Made by a program: the position numbers and the translations under genes. From the NCBI GenBank assembly GCA_041397725.1, contig JAWKVZ010000001.1, forward strand, positions 62,001-126,000: a stretch of DNA of 64,000 nucleotides. The letters are read 5' to 3'. Source of the stretch: JAGRKR01 sp041397725 (lineage in GTDB: Bacteria; Pseudomonadota; Alphaproteobacteria; Rhizobiales; Hyphomicrobiaceae). Below, one piece after another: positions 45,944 to 55,530 of this stretch (its first letter is position 1; every line of letters begins with the position of its first letter). The notes beneath the pieces are model-generated. The model did not search any database. It was not told the DNA's origin and was given only the letters and a program-made list of their open reading frames with translations.

Positions 45944-46078
45944 CTCGGGGGCGGAGCAGGGGCAGCGCCTGCCGGCGCGTCCCAAGGACGTCGGGGTGGC
46001 TCGGGGGCGGCCCAACTTGACAGGGAGCGCCCCGATCCGTTTATTGGGGGCCTCATGTCGCCAGCCACGCGCGGCAGA

Positions 46079-46153
46079 GGGCGGTTAGCTCAGCGGGAGA
46101 GCACTCGCTTCACACGCGAGGGGTCACTGGTTCAATCCCAGTACCGCCCACCA
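46079..46153 (+). tRNA. tRNA-Val (anticodon CAC)
   Basis: A 75-nt cloverleaf including the encoded CCA. The acceptor stem is GGGCGGT with ACCGCCC. The D-arm is GCTC-AGCGGGA-GAGC. The anticodon stem CTCGC/GCGAG closes the loop TTCACAC, giving anticodon CAC (Val, GUG codons). The T-arm is CTGG-TTCAATC-CCAG. Nothing suggests use as an integration site here. Confidence 0.95.
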
Positions 46154-46400
46154 TTGAGACCTGGGTTCGGCACCTCCGCAGTGACGTGTGCCGCCACCCA
46201 TGGCCGGTTGCGGGAAGCGTCGTAATCTGCGCGGTTCCTCGAGCAACTGGTCGTCCGTCCGTGCGCGTTGCCTCACGCAGCGCAGCTTGCCCGTATTTGG
46301 GCAGCGGACAGCTCAGATGGCGCACAGATTGCGTCGATGCCGCCGGTTCCGGCCATGGCTTTGCCGTGGCTGAACGGCTGCGCAAAGACAGGATTGGACG

Positions 46401-47351
46401 ATGACCAGGACATATTCGCGAACGTTCGGAGCCCCGAAAGCCGATTTCGACCGCATCTACATCGAGCCCGACCCGCGGCTCTACTTCGTGACCCTGGGGG
46501 CGCTCGACTACGTCATTCCCGACGTGGCCGGCCCTGTCTTCGAGCAATTGGTGCGTGCGCGCAAGGAAGCGCTGGGCCGCCGCATCACCGTGCTCGACAT
46601 CGGCTGCTCCTACGGCATCAACGCGGCACTGCTGAAATACGGCCTGAGCTTCCCCATGCTCTACGACCGCTATGCCTCGCGTCGCATGCCCGATCTCACG
46701 ACCGAGGAAATGGTCGCCTACGATCGGCGCTTCTACGCGAGCTGGCCGCCCAACGACGACGTGCGCATCATCGGCATGGACAGCTCCGCGGCCGCCGTCA
46801 CCTACGCCAAGGCGGTCGGGCTGATCGACGATGGCATCATCGCCGACCTCGAGAACGACGAGCCGACGGCGGCCGATCGCAAGCTGCTCGCCGAAGTCGA
46901 TCTCGTCATCTCGACGGGCTGCGTCGGCTACATCACCGAGCGCACCTTCGAGCAGCTCGAGGCCTGCCGCAGCAATGGTGAGCCACCCTGGGTCGCCTCG
47001 TTCGTACTGCGCATGTACGGCTTCAAGGGCATCGCTCGCGTGCTCGAGCGCCAGGGCCTGGTCACGGAGAAGTTCGACGGCGCCACCTTTGCCCAGCGGC
47101 GCTTCGCGGACGAGACGGAGATGCGCAAGGTCATCGCGGCGCTGAGCGAGGGGGGTATCGATACCGGTGGCAAGGAGAGCGAAGGCATGTTCCACGCCGA
47201 GCTCTACGTCTCGCGCCCGGCGGAGGTGGTCAAGGCGATGCCCCTGCGCAGTAAGATCTCTATCGTGAGCGGGGCGCACCGCCGCTACGCCCAGCGCCAG
47301 ACTCCCGTCGCCGCCGTCCTGAGCCTCGAGGATGAAGGGGCGCGTTGCTGA
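46401..47351 (+). CDS. SAM-dependent methyltransferase-like protein
   Basis: A 316-aa protein with a class I methyltransferase core. The SAM-binding motif I is V-L-D-I-G-C-S-Y-G-I-N-A (about 63-74). An acidic strand-2 end is in R-I-I-G-M-D-S-S (about 115-122), and motif IV may be V-D-L-V-I-S-T-G-C-V-G-Y. The N-terminal 50 residues (F-D-R-I-Y-I-E-P-D-P-R-L-Y-F) and C-terminal part are specific to this group. The substrate is unknown. It starts 247 nt after the tRNA. Confidence 0.75.
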   Translation: MTRTYSRTFGAPKADFDRIYIEPDPRLYFVTLGALDYVIPDVAGPVFEQLVRARKEALGRRITVLDIGCSYGINAALLKYGLSFPMLYDRYASRRMPDLTTEEMVAYDRRFYASWPPNDDVRIIGMDSSAAAVTYAKAVGLIDDGIIADLENDEPTAADRKLLAEVDLVISTGCVGYITERTFEQLEACRSNGEPPWVASFVLRMYGFKGIARVLERQGLVTEKFDGATFAQRRFADETEMRKVIAALSEGGIDTGGKESEGMFHAELYVSRPAEVVKAMPLRSKISIVSGAHRRYAQRQTPVAAVLSLEDEGARC

Positions 47352-47432
47352 CGGGACGAGGCTAGCGCTCGACCTCCGGCAAAGCCCGGTGCATGATCCG
47401 CAGGGAACGGCACGCAGCGGGTTGGGGGGCGA

Positions 47433-48155
47433 ATGAGCGAGGGATCTCCTGCGCCGAAAGTGCGCCACTACCGCTACTATGACCTGGTCATGGTGGCGTT
47501 CGTCGTGGTACTCGTCTGCTCGAACCTGATCGGGCCGGCGAAGATTGCGCAGCTCGATGTGCCCCTCTTCGGCGCCCTGACCTTCGGCGCCGGCGTGCTG
47601 TTCTTCCCGATCTCCTACGTGTTCGGCGACATCCTGACGGAGGTCTACGGCTACGCGCGCGCCCGCAAGGTCATATGGGCGGGCTTCGGAGCCCTCATCT
47701 TCGCATCCATCATGTCCACTGTGGTGGTGGCCCTGCCGCCGGCACCGGACTGGAAGAATCAGGCCGCCTACGAGATCGCCTTCGGCAATACCTGGCGCAT
47801 CGCCGCCGCGTCGATGTTCGCCTACTTCTGCGGCGAATTCGTCAACTCCTACGTCCTCGCCAAGATGAAGGTGTGGACCAACGGCCGGCATCTGTGGAGC
47901 CGCACCATCGGCTCCACCATCGCCGGCGAGGCGGTGGATTCGGCCCTGTTCTATCCCCTGGCGTTCTATGGCGCCGGAATCATTCCCGACCACCTGCTGC
48001 CGACGGTGATGGTTGCGCAGTTCCTGGCCAAAACCACGGTCGAGATCGTGCTGACTCCGGTCACCTACAAGATCGTCGGGGCGCTGAAGCGCGCGGAGCA
48101 GGAGGACTACTACGATCGCGACACCGACTTCACGCCCTTCTCGATGCGGACGTGA
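47433..48155 (+). CDS. Queuosine precursor transporter (YhhQ/VUT family)
   Basis: A 240-aa membrane protein with six helices. Family features are G-A-G-V-L-F-F-P-I-S-Y-V-F-G-D-I-L-T-E-V-Y-G-Y (about 50-72) and T-I-G-S-T-I-A-G-E-A-V-D-S-A-L-F-Y-P (about 155-172). YhhQ imports 7-cyano-7-deazaguanine (preQ0) or preQ1 for queuosine in tRNA. No preQ1 riboswitch was recognised in the 81 nt upstream. It is convergent with the agmatinase gene. Confidence 0.9.
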   Translation: MSEGSPAPKVRHYRYYDLVMVAFVVVLVCSNLIGPAKIAQLDVPLFGALTFGAGVLFFPISYVFGDILTEVYGYARARKVIWAGFGALIFASIMSTVVVALPPAPDWKNQAAYEIAFGNTWRIAAASMFAYFCGEFVNSYVLAKMKVWTNGRHLWSRTIGSTIAGEAVDSALFYPLAFYGAGIIPDHLLPTVMVAQFLAKTTVEIVLTPVTYKIVGALKRAEQEDYYDRDTDFTPFSMRT

Positions 48156-48163
48156 GGCTGATC

Positions 48164-49078
48164 TCAGGCCGCCGGCGGTCGCGCGAGAACATAGGAGAGC
48201 AGCTTGTAGGCGAGCTTTGCCGCGGTGAAATCGGGAGCATGCAGGCCCGGCAACGGCGCGAGCTCGACGATGTCGGCGCCGACGACGTTGGCGATGCGGC
48301 CGACCTCGCGCAAGATGTCGAGCGCGTCGTCGAAGCTCAGGCCGCCCGGCTCGGGCGTCCCCGTCGCCGGCATGACGGCGCTGTCGAGCGCGTCGATGTC
48401 CACGGTCACGTAGACGCGCCGGCCCGCCAGCGGCGCCAGCATCGCCGGAATGTCCCAGCGCCTGCGGTCCTTGCCCCAGTGGGTCCGGATGCGATGCCGG
48501 TTCGCCTCGAGGAACGGGATCTCCTCGGCCGAGATCGCGCGGATGCCGACCGCCATCAACTCGACGTGCTCGTGGTCGAGCACGCGCCGCATGGCAGCCG
48601 CATGGGAATTGTGCTCGCCGAGGTAGCCGTCGCGCAGATCCGCGTGAGCGTCGAGCTGGAGAACGACGAGGTCGTGATAGCTGGCGGCGAAGGGCGCCAT
48701 GGCGCCGGGCGTCAGGGAGTGCTCGCCCCCGATGACCAGTGGGAAACGGCCGTCCTCGACGATCCGCTCGACAAGATCGGACAGCTGGTGGAGCGCGGCC
48801 TCGATGGGTTGGGCGATGGTCGGCGCCACCAGCGTCGCCACGCCATAATCGCGGTACGGCTCGCGCCAGAATTCCTCGTCGAACAGCTCGAGCTGCTGGC
48901 TCGCCGCGATGAGGGCCGCAGGTCCCGCCGCGGTGCCACCGCCATAGCTCACGGATGCCTCGAGCCCGAACGGCACCACGACCGCCCGCGCAGAGCCCGG
49001 GTCACGGGCATCTGCGCGGGTCGGATCGAGGAACGCTCTCTCGGCAGGCTCGTAGGCGAGGGCCGGTTTCGTCACCAT
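48164..49078 (-). CDS. speB: Agmatinase / ureohydrolase family protein
   Basis: A 304-aa binuclear manganese ureohydrolase. Metal ligands are in G-G-E-H-S-L (His), L-D-A-H-A-D-L-R (Asp/His/Asp) and V-D-I-D-A-L-D (Asp/Asp). Agmatinase cleaves agmatine to putrescine and urea; guanidinobutyrase or another ureohydrolase is the alternative. The start is the ATG at 49078, with GAGG just upstream. It follows the ornithine/lysine decarboxylase-like gene by 19 nt, forming a two-gene polyamine operon. Confidence 0.9.
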   Translation of the reverse strand: MVTKPALAYEPAERAFLDPTRADARDPGSARAVVVPFGLEASVSYGGGTAAGPAALIAASQQLELFDEEFWREPYRDYGVATLVAPTIAQPIEAALHQLSDLVERIVEDGRFPLVIGGEHSLTPGAMAPFAASYHDLVVLQLDAHADLRDGYLGEHNSHAAAMRRVLDHEHVELMAVGIRAISAEEIPFLEANRHRIRTHWGKDRRRWDIPAMLAPLAGRRVYVTVDIDALDSAVMPATGTPEPGGLSFDDALDILREVGRIANVVGADIVELAPLPGLHAPDFTAAKLAYKLLSYVLARPPAA

Positions 49079-49097
49079 GGGCACCTCGCCGCCGCGT

Positions 49098-50291
49098 TCA
49101 GCCGTGGTTGCGGACCACGCCGGGGAACGGCGTGACGTTGCTGGTCTCGGCGTAGAGCGAAGTCATCGGCTCGTCGAGCAGAACGACCTCCTCGTAGTTG
49201 CCGAAGCCGTTGAAGCGGCTGGCCAGCACGCGACCGTAGGCGCCGACGTTGCCGAACTCGATGTAGTCCCCCTCCGCAATCGAGGCCGGCAGGAGGAACG
49301 GTCCCTTCATGCGATCGAAACTGTCGCACGTGGGACCCCACAACGAGAAGGCCTCGAGCTTGCCGCCGCCGGTCTGCTCGGTCCCGACCTGGCGCGCAGG
49401 AGGCGCCACGCCGAACACGGCAGAGTCGAACAGCACGCCGTAGGCTCCGTCATTGATGAAAAGCTCGTTGCCGCGACGGGCATCGACCTTCACGATCAGC
49501 GACTCGGCCTCGGCCGCAAGCGCGCGACCCGGCTCGCAGAAGATGCGGCAGTGCTCGCCGATGGCCATGCGCTCGACAGCTTGAGCGATGGTATCGGTGA
49601 ACGCCTTGAGCGGCGCCGGCTCGGAATCGAGGTAGCGCGACGGGAAGCCGCCGCCGACATCGACGATGTCGACCACGACCCCGGCCTCGACGATGAGCCG
49701 GTGGACCATCTCGAGCGCACGCACGTAGGCATCCGGCGCAGTGGTCTGCGAGCCGACATGGAACGTGACGCCGAGTTCGTCCGCCACCTGACGCGTCGTG
49801 CGCAGGAGTTCTGCCGCCTCCGCGCCGGAGACCCCGTACTTGCCGCTGAGCGGCATGACGGCGTTACCGGCCGGCGGTGCAATCCGCACGCACAGCGCCA
49901 GATCCTTCGCGTGATCCGTCTCCTCGAGGATCTTGCGAAGTTCCTGCTCGCAGTCGAGCGCGAAAGTGCGCACGCCGAACTCGAAGTACGCGCGCCGAAT
50001 GGCATGCCTCGGCTTCACCGGGTTCATGAAATGCAGATGCGCGCCCTTGATGTGCGACGCAGCCTCCACCTCCGCCATCGATGCGACATCGAAATGACGG
50101 ATGCCGGCGCCATAGAGCGCGCCAAGCAGAAAGGAGCTGTCGTTCGCCTTGTAGGCGTACGCAACTTCACCAGGGAAATTATCGAGAAACCATCGGGCTG
50201 CCCGATAGGCCGCATGGGGCCTGAGGCCGATGACCGGATGGTTGGGCTTACGGGAGCGGATCAGTGCCGCCGCAGACCTGTGTTTGTCCAT
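49098..50291 (-). CDS. Fold-III PLP decarboxylase (ornithine/lysine decarboxylase)
   Basis: A 397-aa alanine-racemase-fold decarboxylase. The PLP lysine is in A-Y-A-Y-K-A-N-D (about residue 44). The phosphate-binding loop is D-V-G-G-G-F-P-S-R-Y (about 203-212) and C-E-P-G-R-A-L (about 246-252) follows. The ring-contact segment W-G-P-T-C-D-S-F-D-R carries the active-site Cys and Asp. This matches bacterial group IV ornithine or lysine/ornithine decarboxylases. It makes putrescine or cadaverine. The leader upstream is structured and may control it; agmatinase follows by 19 nt. Confidence 0.92.
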   Translation of the reverse strand: MDKHRSAAALIRSRKPNHPVIGLRPHAAYRAARWFLDNFPGEVAYAYKANDSSFLLGALYGAGIRHFDVASMAEVEAASHIKGAHLHFMNPVKPRHAIRRAYFEFGVRTFALDCEQELRKILEETDHAKDLALCVRIAPPAGNAVMPLSGKYGVSGAEAAELLRTTRQVADELGVTFHVGSQTTAPDAYVRALEMVHRLIVEAGVVVDIVDVGGGFPSRYLDSEPAPLKAFTDTIAQAVERMAIGEHCRIFCEPGRALAAEAESLIVKVDARRGNELFINDGAYGVLFDSAVFGVAPPARQVGTEQTGGGKLEAFSLWGPTCDSFDRMKGPFLLPASIAEGDYIEFGNVGAYGRVLASRFNGFGNYEEVVLLDEPMTSLYAETSNVTPFPGVVRNHG

Positions 50292-50415
50292 TTCATGGGA
50301 CCTCCACCAGAACGTTGTTCCGAGGCGTGCTAGAACCAGCAGAGTCCGCCTTGCGAGCGCCCCATATGGGGTCAATCTCCCCCCATGTAAAGGGAAATCC
50401 TAAACGAGGGATAAA
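50292..50415 (-). promoter_or_regulatory. Structured 5' leader of the ornithine decarboxylase gene (speF-like candidate)
   Basis: The region upstream of the decarboxylase can fold in competing ways. A GAAC-AAC-GTTC hairpin is enclosed by CCTC pairing with the GAGG of the ribosome site. A second GTTC upstream competes for the GGAAC strand. A palindrome CCCCATATGGGG lies at 50360-50371. A conserved leader, speF RNA, is known before this gene class in Alphaproteobacteria. I could not verify the match by alignment. Confidence 0.45.
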
Positions 50416-50468
50416 AATTCGCTGATGGTCGTTGCCGGCGCCGTTTGAGGGGGGCCGGGAGGCGAGGT

Positions 50469-50499
50469 CCGGGGGGGCGCCGGTGAAGCGCCGCCCCGG
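50469..50499. terminator. GC-rich hairpin after the second liv operon
   Basis: A strong imperfect stem (CCGGGG with CCCCGG plus inner GGCGC with GCGCC), 16 nt beyond the stop of the Tat-type binding protein gene. TTTT follows on the plus strand, but there is no T-run on the minus strand. It can still act as an RNA end or stabiliser for the minus-strand operon. Confidence 0.45.
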
Positions 50500-50514
50500 G
50501 TTTTCGCGCGACGG

Positions 50515-51888
50515 TCAGAGCGCCTTCTTCGAGAGGTCGAAGCGCGGCTTGAGCTCGGCCATCAGCTCCTCCTTGGAGACGCGCTTTTTGACGTGGAACT
50601 CATTGTTTTCGATCCGGCTGATGTAGCAGTCGATCATGCCGCTGTGGTCTTCCTTGCGGAGCAGCTTGGCGCCTTGGGGATGGCCGACCGAGTTCGGCAT
50701 CTGCAAGCCCTCGAGCGCTTCGATCACGCCCTTGTCGTCCTTCTTGGTTTTCCAGCCGGACGCCTCGATCGCCTGCTTCAACGCGAAGATGTTCTCGTAG
50801 CTCTGCCAGGAATGGCTCTTGGCGTTGACCCGCTTGGAGCCGGCCTCGCGCGCGTGCACGTCGTCGGTGCCGAGCAGCTTGATGAAGTCGCGGTGCGCCT
50901 TGTCGTCCTTGTACTTCACCATGCGCGGGAAGTTCTCGACCACGTAGACGCCTTCGCAGGCGCCCTTCAGGTCGGCCGGTGCGATGGCCTCGACGGTGCC
51001 CGAGACCGAGTACATCTTCATGGTCTTCTCCAGACCCATGCTCTTGGCCTGGGTATAGAAGGCGATGGAGAGCGCTCCGAAGAACACCGAGAAGAGCACC
51101 TGCGTGTCCTGCGGGATCTTGGCCAGATAGGGCACGAGATCCTTGGCGTCGAGCGGGACGAAGATGGGGGGATGCACCTTGCCGCCGAGACGCTCGATGA
51201 CGGCCTTGTGCTCCTTGTAGTGGCTGTGACCCCAGGCATAGTCCGGCGAGATGATGGTCCAGGTCTTGCCGAGGTTCTGATAGGCCCACGGTGCACCCGC
51301 CGCCGCCAGAGCGTAGGTGTCGGTGCCGGTGCGGAAGCTGTAGCGGGTGCCCTTCGCGCCGGTCGCCTCGGTGGCCTCGCCAGTCGAGAAGTAGACCGTC
51401 TTGAGCTCGGTCGCGACGGGAATCGACGCCAGCATGATGCCGGAGTGCACCGAGCCCGTGATGAAGGAGGCACCGCCGCGCTGGATGAGCGAGCGCAGCT
51501 TCCGGGCGCCGGTCGCGGGGTTGGATTCGGTGTCCTCTGTCAGCAGCTCGACCTTGCGTTTGGCGATGCCGCCCGATTCGTTGATCACCTTGACGGCGGC
51601 CTTGGCGCACTTGTCGTGCCAGTAGCCCCAGGAGGCGAAGCCCCCGGTCAGCTCGCAGTGGTGGCCGATCTTGATGGGGCCGCTCGCTTGCGCGAAGGCG
51701 TACATGTCCCGGCCGAGCCCGAGATAGGCCGTGCCGGCCGCCGCACCGCCGGCAAGCGCGTGGGCGAGGAAGCTGCGCCGGTTCATGCCCGACTTCACGG
51801 CCGATCCGGTTTTCCCGGTCGTGACGGTGTCACTGGCGCGCTTGCGCGAGCCGTTGGGCTTTCGTGGTCCACTCGTCGACTTCGTCAT
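50515..51888 (-). CDS. ABC transporter substrate-binding protein with Tat signal
   Basis: A 457-aa type I periplasmic binding protein of the Leu/amide/urea group. A twin-arginine signal, M-N-R-R-S-F-L-A-H-A-L-A-G-G, starts at residue 35 after a long basic n-region; AGGAG before the ATG at 51888 supports the long form. The mature part begins P-I-K-I-G-H-H-C-E-L-T-G-G. G-S-V-H-S-G-I-M-L-A near 140 is in the ligand pocket. It is the last gene of the second livH-M-G-F operon. The neighbouring nitrilase suggests a ligand such as an amide or nitrile-related compound. Confidence 0.88.
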   Translation of the reverse strand: MTKSTSGPRKPNGSRKRASDTVTTGKTGSAVKSGMNRRSFLAHALAGGAAAGTAYLGLGRDMYAFAQASGPIKIGHHCELTGGFASWGYWHDKCAKAAVKVINESGGIAKRKVELLTEDTESNPATGARKLRSLIQRGGASFITGSVHSGIMLASIPVATELKTVYFSTGEATEATGAKGTRYSFRTGTDTYALAAAGAPWAYQNLGKTWTIISPDYAWGHSHYKEHKAVIERLGGKVHPPIFVPLDAKDLVPYLAKIPQDTQVLFSVFFGALSIAFYTQAKSMGLEKTMKMYSVSGTVEAIAPADLKGACEGVYVVENFPRMVKYKDDKAHRDFIKLLGTDDVHAREAGSKRVNAKSHSWQSYENIFALKQAIEASGWKTKKDDKGVIEALEGLQMPNSVGHPQGAKLLRKEDHSGMIDCYISRIENNEFHVKKRVSKEELMAELKPRFDLSKKAL

Positions 51889-51910
51889 CGTCGTCTCCTT
51901 CTGGCTACGC

Positions 51911-52619
51911 TCAGGACAGGGCTACGCCTAGGTAGCGGTGGATAGTTGTGGGATCGGCACGCAACGCCTCGGACGTGGCCTCGTGCACGATGACCCCGCG
52001 CTCCATCAGATAGACGCGGGAGGCGAGCCTCAGCGCCGTCCGCAGGTTCTGCTCGACCAGCAGGACGGAGATGCCGCGTTGGGCGATCTCGGCGATCTGG
52101 CGGCGAATGTCGCTGACGAGGCGGGGCATGATGCCTTCCGTCGGCTCGTCGAGCATGATGAGGGTTGGCTTCATGACGAGGCAGCGGGCGATGGCGAGCA
52201 TCTGCTGCTCGCCGCCCGAGAGTGTGCCGGCGGGCTGGTCGAGACGTTCCTTGAGGCGGGGAAAACGCGTGAAGACATCGGACAGCACCTCCGCTTCGGG
52301 CGTCTGCCTGAGGCCGAGCAGCATGTTTTCCTCCACGCTCAACAGTGGGAAGATGCCGCGCCCCTGCGGCACGTAGCCGATGCCGGTGCTGGCGATGCGG
52401 TGGGCGCGCAAGGCCCGCAGGTCCTGCCCGCGATAGCCGACACGGCCCTCCGTCACCGGCAGCAGGCCGAGGATGCCGCGCAGCGTCGATGTCTTGCCGA
52501 CGCCGTTGCGCCCGAGCAAGGCCACCGTCTCGCCCTCACGCACGCTGAGCGAGACGCCGCGCAGAACGGGCACCTTGCCGATGCGGGCATGCAGGTTCTC
52601 GACCGTCAGCACGTGACCC

Positions 52620-52630
<11 letters not shown>
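51911..52630 (-). CDS. LivF-type ABC transporter ATP-binding protein (second system)
   Basis: A 239-aa ATPase. Walker A is G-R-N-G-V-G-K-T-S (about 35-43), the signature L-S-G-G-E-Q-Q near 136 and Walker B L-I-M-L-D-E-P-T-E-G-I near 158. The T-E-G-I ending after Walker B is common in urea/amide-type (UrtE/FmdF-like) ATPases. The ATG at 52630 overlaps the end of the LivG-type gene by 11 nt. A GTG at 52612 with GAGGG upstream is an equally good start. Confidence 0.9.
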
Positions 52631-53375
<745 letters not shown>

Positions 53376-53379
53376 GGCG

Positions 53380-54405
53380 TCAGGCCTTCCGTGCCGCGGC
53401 GGACGTGGTGTCGGCGGGCGCCTCGTCGGGCTGTGCGCCGCCGCCGAACAGCCGGCCCGTCACGTCGTGCCAGATCCCGGCAAGGCCCCGCGGCGCGAAC
53501 ATGACGACGATGATGGCGATGGCGCCCACGGCCAGCAGATAGTGCTCCCAGATCGTGGACACGACCTCCCGGAAGAGGATGAGCGCGGCCGTGCCGAAGA
53601 AGGGACCGAGCAGGCTCGCCGTGCCGCCCACGATGGCCCACACCACCGCCTCGCCCGAGACGTGGTAGAACATGAAGGACGCCGAGGCATAGCGCCCGAA
53701 GTAGGCGAACATCGCGCCGGCGAGGCCGGCCACAGCGCCTGCGATCACGAAGGCGATCAGGCGCGTGAGATAGACGTTGATGCCGATCAGCGCCGCCCGC
53801 CTGTCGTTCTCGCGCACGGCCCGGAAGGCGACGCCGAGGGGGCTCGCCAGGATGCGCGCCATCAGCAGGTAGCAAAGCCCGGTCATGGCGGCGATGAAGT
53901 AGTACTGCACGGTCTGGTCCGCGAGCGACAGCTCGAAGTCGCCCCATTTGAACAGCACGGGCAGCGTGAATGGCGTGCCGTCGTCGCCCCCCGTGAGGGG
54001 CTTGGCGCTCATCGCGGCGAAATAGAAGATCAGCGAGAAGACGACGGTGATGATCGCGAAGTAGTGCCACGTGAGGCGCACCGCCAGGACGCCCGCCACG
54101 ACCGCCATCACGGTGGCTGCGGCGATCCCGATGGCGAGTGCGGTCCAGAACCCGACGCTCCAATGGGCGATCGAGAGGGCGACGCCGTACATGCCGAAGC
54201 CGAAATAGAGCGCCTGGCCGAACGACAGCAGTCCGACGTAGCCGAACAGCAGGTTGACGCTGGCCGCGAGCAGCGACCAGATCAGGATCTCCGCGCAGAC
54301 GTTGACCCAGAAGCTCGCGCCCAGCATCGGCAGCACGATGGGCACCGCCAGCAGCCCCGCGATCAGCACCAGTATGGCCAGCCGCTGGAACGTCGCCTTG
54401 GTCAT
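53380..54405 (-). CDS. LivM-type ABC transporter permease (second system)
   Basis: A 341-aa membrane protein with about nine helices. The conserved core N-L-L-F-G-Y-V-G-L-L-S-F-G-Q-A-L-Y-F-G lies near 50-70 and the coupling segment F-R-A-V-R-E-N-D-R-R-A near 195-205. The start overlaps the LivH-type stop as ATGA. A short hydrophilic tail rich in Ala, Asp and Gly ends the protein. Confidence 0.9.
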   Translation of the reverse strand: MTKATFQRLAILVLIAGLLAVPIVLPMLGASFWVNVCAEILIWSLLAASVNLLFGYVGLLSFGQALYFGFGMYGVALSIAHWSVGFWTALAIGIAAATVMAVVAGVLAVRLTWHYFAIITVVFSLIFYFAAMSAKPLTGGDDGTPFTLPVLFKWGDFELSLADQTVQYYFIAAMTGLCYLLMARILASPLGVAFRAVRENDRRAALIGINVYLTRLIAFVIAGAVAGLAGAMFAYFGRYASASFMFYHVSGEAVVWAIVGGTASLLGPFFGTAALILFREVVSTIWEHYLLAVGAIAIIVVMFAPRGLAGIWHDVTGRLFGGGAQPDEAPADTTSAAARKA

Positions 54406-55259
54406 CGCGTCGCCCCGGCGAACAGGCCGTGCGGTCGCAGCAGCAGCACGCCGCTCATTATGGCGAGCGAGAGGATGCGGGCGACGGTCGGGTTGGTGAA
54501 GCTGGTGACAAGGCCTTCGAGGACAGCGAGCAGGATGGCGGCCGCCACCGTGCCCTGCAGGTTGCCGAGGCCGCCGATGACCACCGCCATGAAGCAGAAC
54601 GGCAGGATGTCCACACCGGTGCGGAACTCGACCGTGGTGATGGGCGCCGCAATGACGCCGCCGAGCAGGGCCATGGCCGTGCCCAGCGCGAAGGTGAACG
54701 CCGCCACCTGCGAAACGGGGATGCCGAGGGCGGTCGCCGTTTCCGGATCGTGGCGCACGGCACGGATCCAGGTGCCGAGCTTCGTGCGGCTGAGGAACAG
54801 GAAGAACGCCGAAAGGCCGATCACCGCGAAGGCGGCTGCGACGAGACGGTAAACGTCGTAGTCGAGGCCGAAAAGCGGGATGGTGCCCTCGACGGGGGCG
54901 GGCATGCGCCGCGGCTGCGGCCCGTAGCTGGCGCGCACCATCTCCTGCATCACCATGGACAGGCCGAATGTCGTGACGATGGTGAGCGAGGCCACCCGGA
55001 TCGTCGGGCGGATGACGACGCGCTCGAGCGCATAGCCGAGCCCGAGGCCGAGCAGGGGCACGATCAGCAGCGCCAGCCAGAACGAGCCCGTGGATTGCGT
55101 GATGACGAGGCCGCCTACCGTGCCGAGCATGAAGAAGTCGCCATGCGCGACATTGATGATGTCGAGAAGGCCGAAGATGATGGAGAGACCCAGTGCGATG
55201 AGAGCGATGATGAGTCCCCAGACGAGTCCGTTGACCGCGAGGGCCAGCACCACATCCAT
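54402..55259 (-). CDS. LivH-type ABC transporter permease (second system)
   Basis: A 285-aa membrane protein with about eight helices. The start A-V-N-G-L-V-W-G-L-I-I-A-L-I-A-L-G-L-S is the LivH pattern, and the coupling segment is T-W-I-R-A-V-R-H-D-P-E-T-A. It is the first gene of the operon livH-livM-livG-livF-binding protein. AAGGAAAGG lies upstream of the ATG at 55259. The promoter region is shared with the divergent TrmB-type regulator gene. Confidence 0.9.
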   Translation of the reverse strand: MDVVLALAVNGLVWGLIIALIALGLSIIFGLLDIINVAHGDFFMLGTVGGLVITQSTGSFWLALLIVPLLGLGLGYALERVVIRPTIRVASLTIVTTFGLSMVMQEMVRASYGPQPRRMPAPVEGTIPLFGLDYDVYRLVAAAFAVIGLSAFFLFLSRTKLGTWIRAVRHDPETATALGIPVSQVAAFTFALGTAMALLGGVIAAPITTVEFRTGVDILPFCFMAVVIGGLGNLQGTVAAAILLAVLEGLVTSFTNPTVARILSLAIMSGVLLLRPHGLFAGATR

Positions 55260-55358
55260 CACGCAGCCTTTCCTTCGAGTGCGACAGCTTCCGGGGGTGA
55301 CGGGGAGCGATCTTGACGGGGCCTCCATGGGCTGTCAAGTCGTCTGGACTGGTTGTGC

Positions 55359-55435
55359 GACAGCAAGCAACAATTGCCTTTGATTTCGGCATTCTGACGG
55401 ACATATTGCTGTCGGACTATGCAGACAGTATATGT
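55359..55435. promoter_or_regulatory. Candidate operator region between the liv operon and the TrmB-type regulator
   Basis: Three related half-sites with the core GACAG/CTGTC occur here. GACAGCAA is at 55359-55366. ACATATTGCTGTC at 55401-55413 and GACAGTATATGT at 55424-55435 form an imperfect inverted repeat with a 10-nt spacer. The stretch is AT-rich for this genome. The divergent TrmB-like protein is the natural candidate to bind it. Confidence 0.55.
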
Positions 55436-55530
55436 GGAACGACAGGCGTTTCTGTTTGCCGGCATCGTCGGGCGGCCCTGCGCACGCGGGGCCAGCAGCA
55501 GGCGACGCCCCACCGAGGTCGGACCGCGAC

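Noticed and set aside
46154..46400. Possible integration site after tRNA-Val
   Set aside because: No repeat of the tRNA 3' end, no integrase and no foreign-looking DNA were seen nearby.
47352..47432. preQ1 riboswitch before the YhhQ-type gene
   Set aside because: The 81-nt gap shows no A-rich tail with a compact pseudoknot pattern typical of preQ1-I.
46110..47993. 627-aa minus-strand frame ending in a G-T-G-I-E-P-V-T-like tail over the tRNA
   Set aside because: This tail is a known artefact of reading through the antisense of a tRNA gene; the rest is antisense to the methyltransferase and transporter genes.
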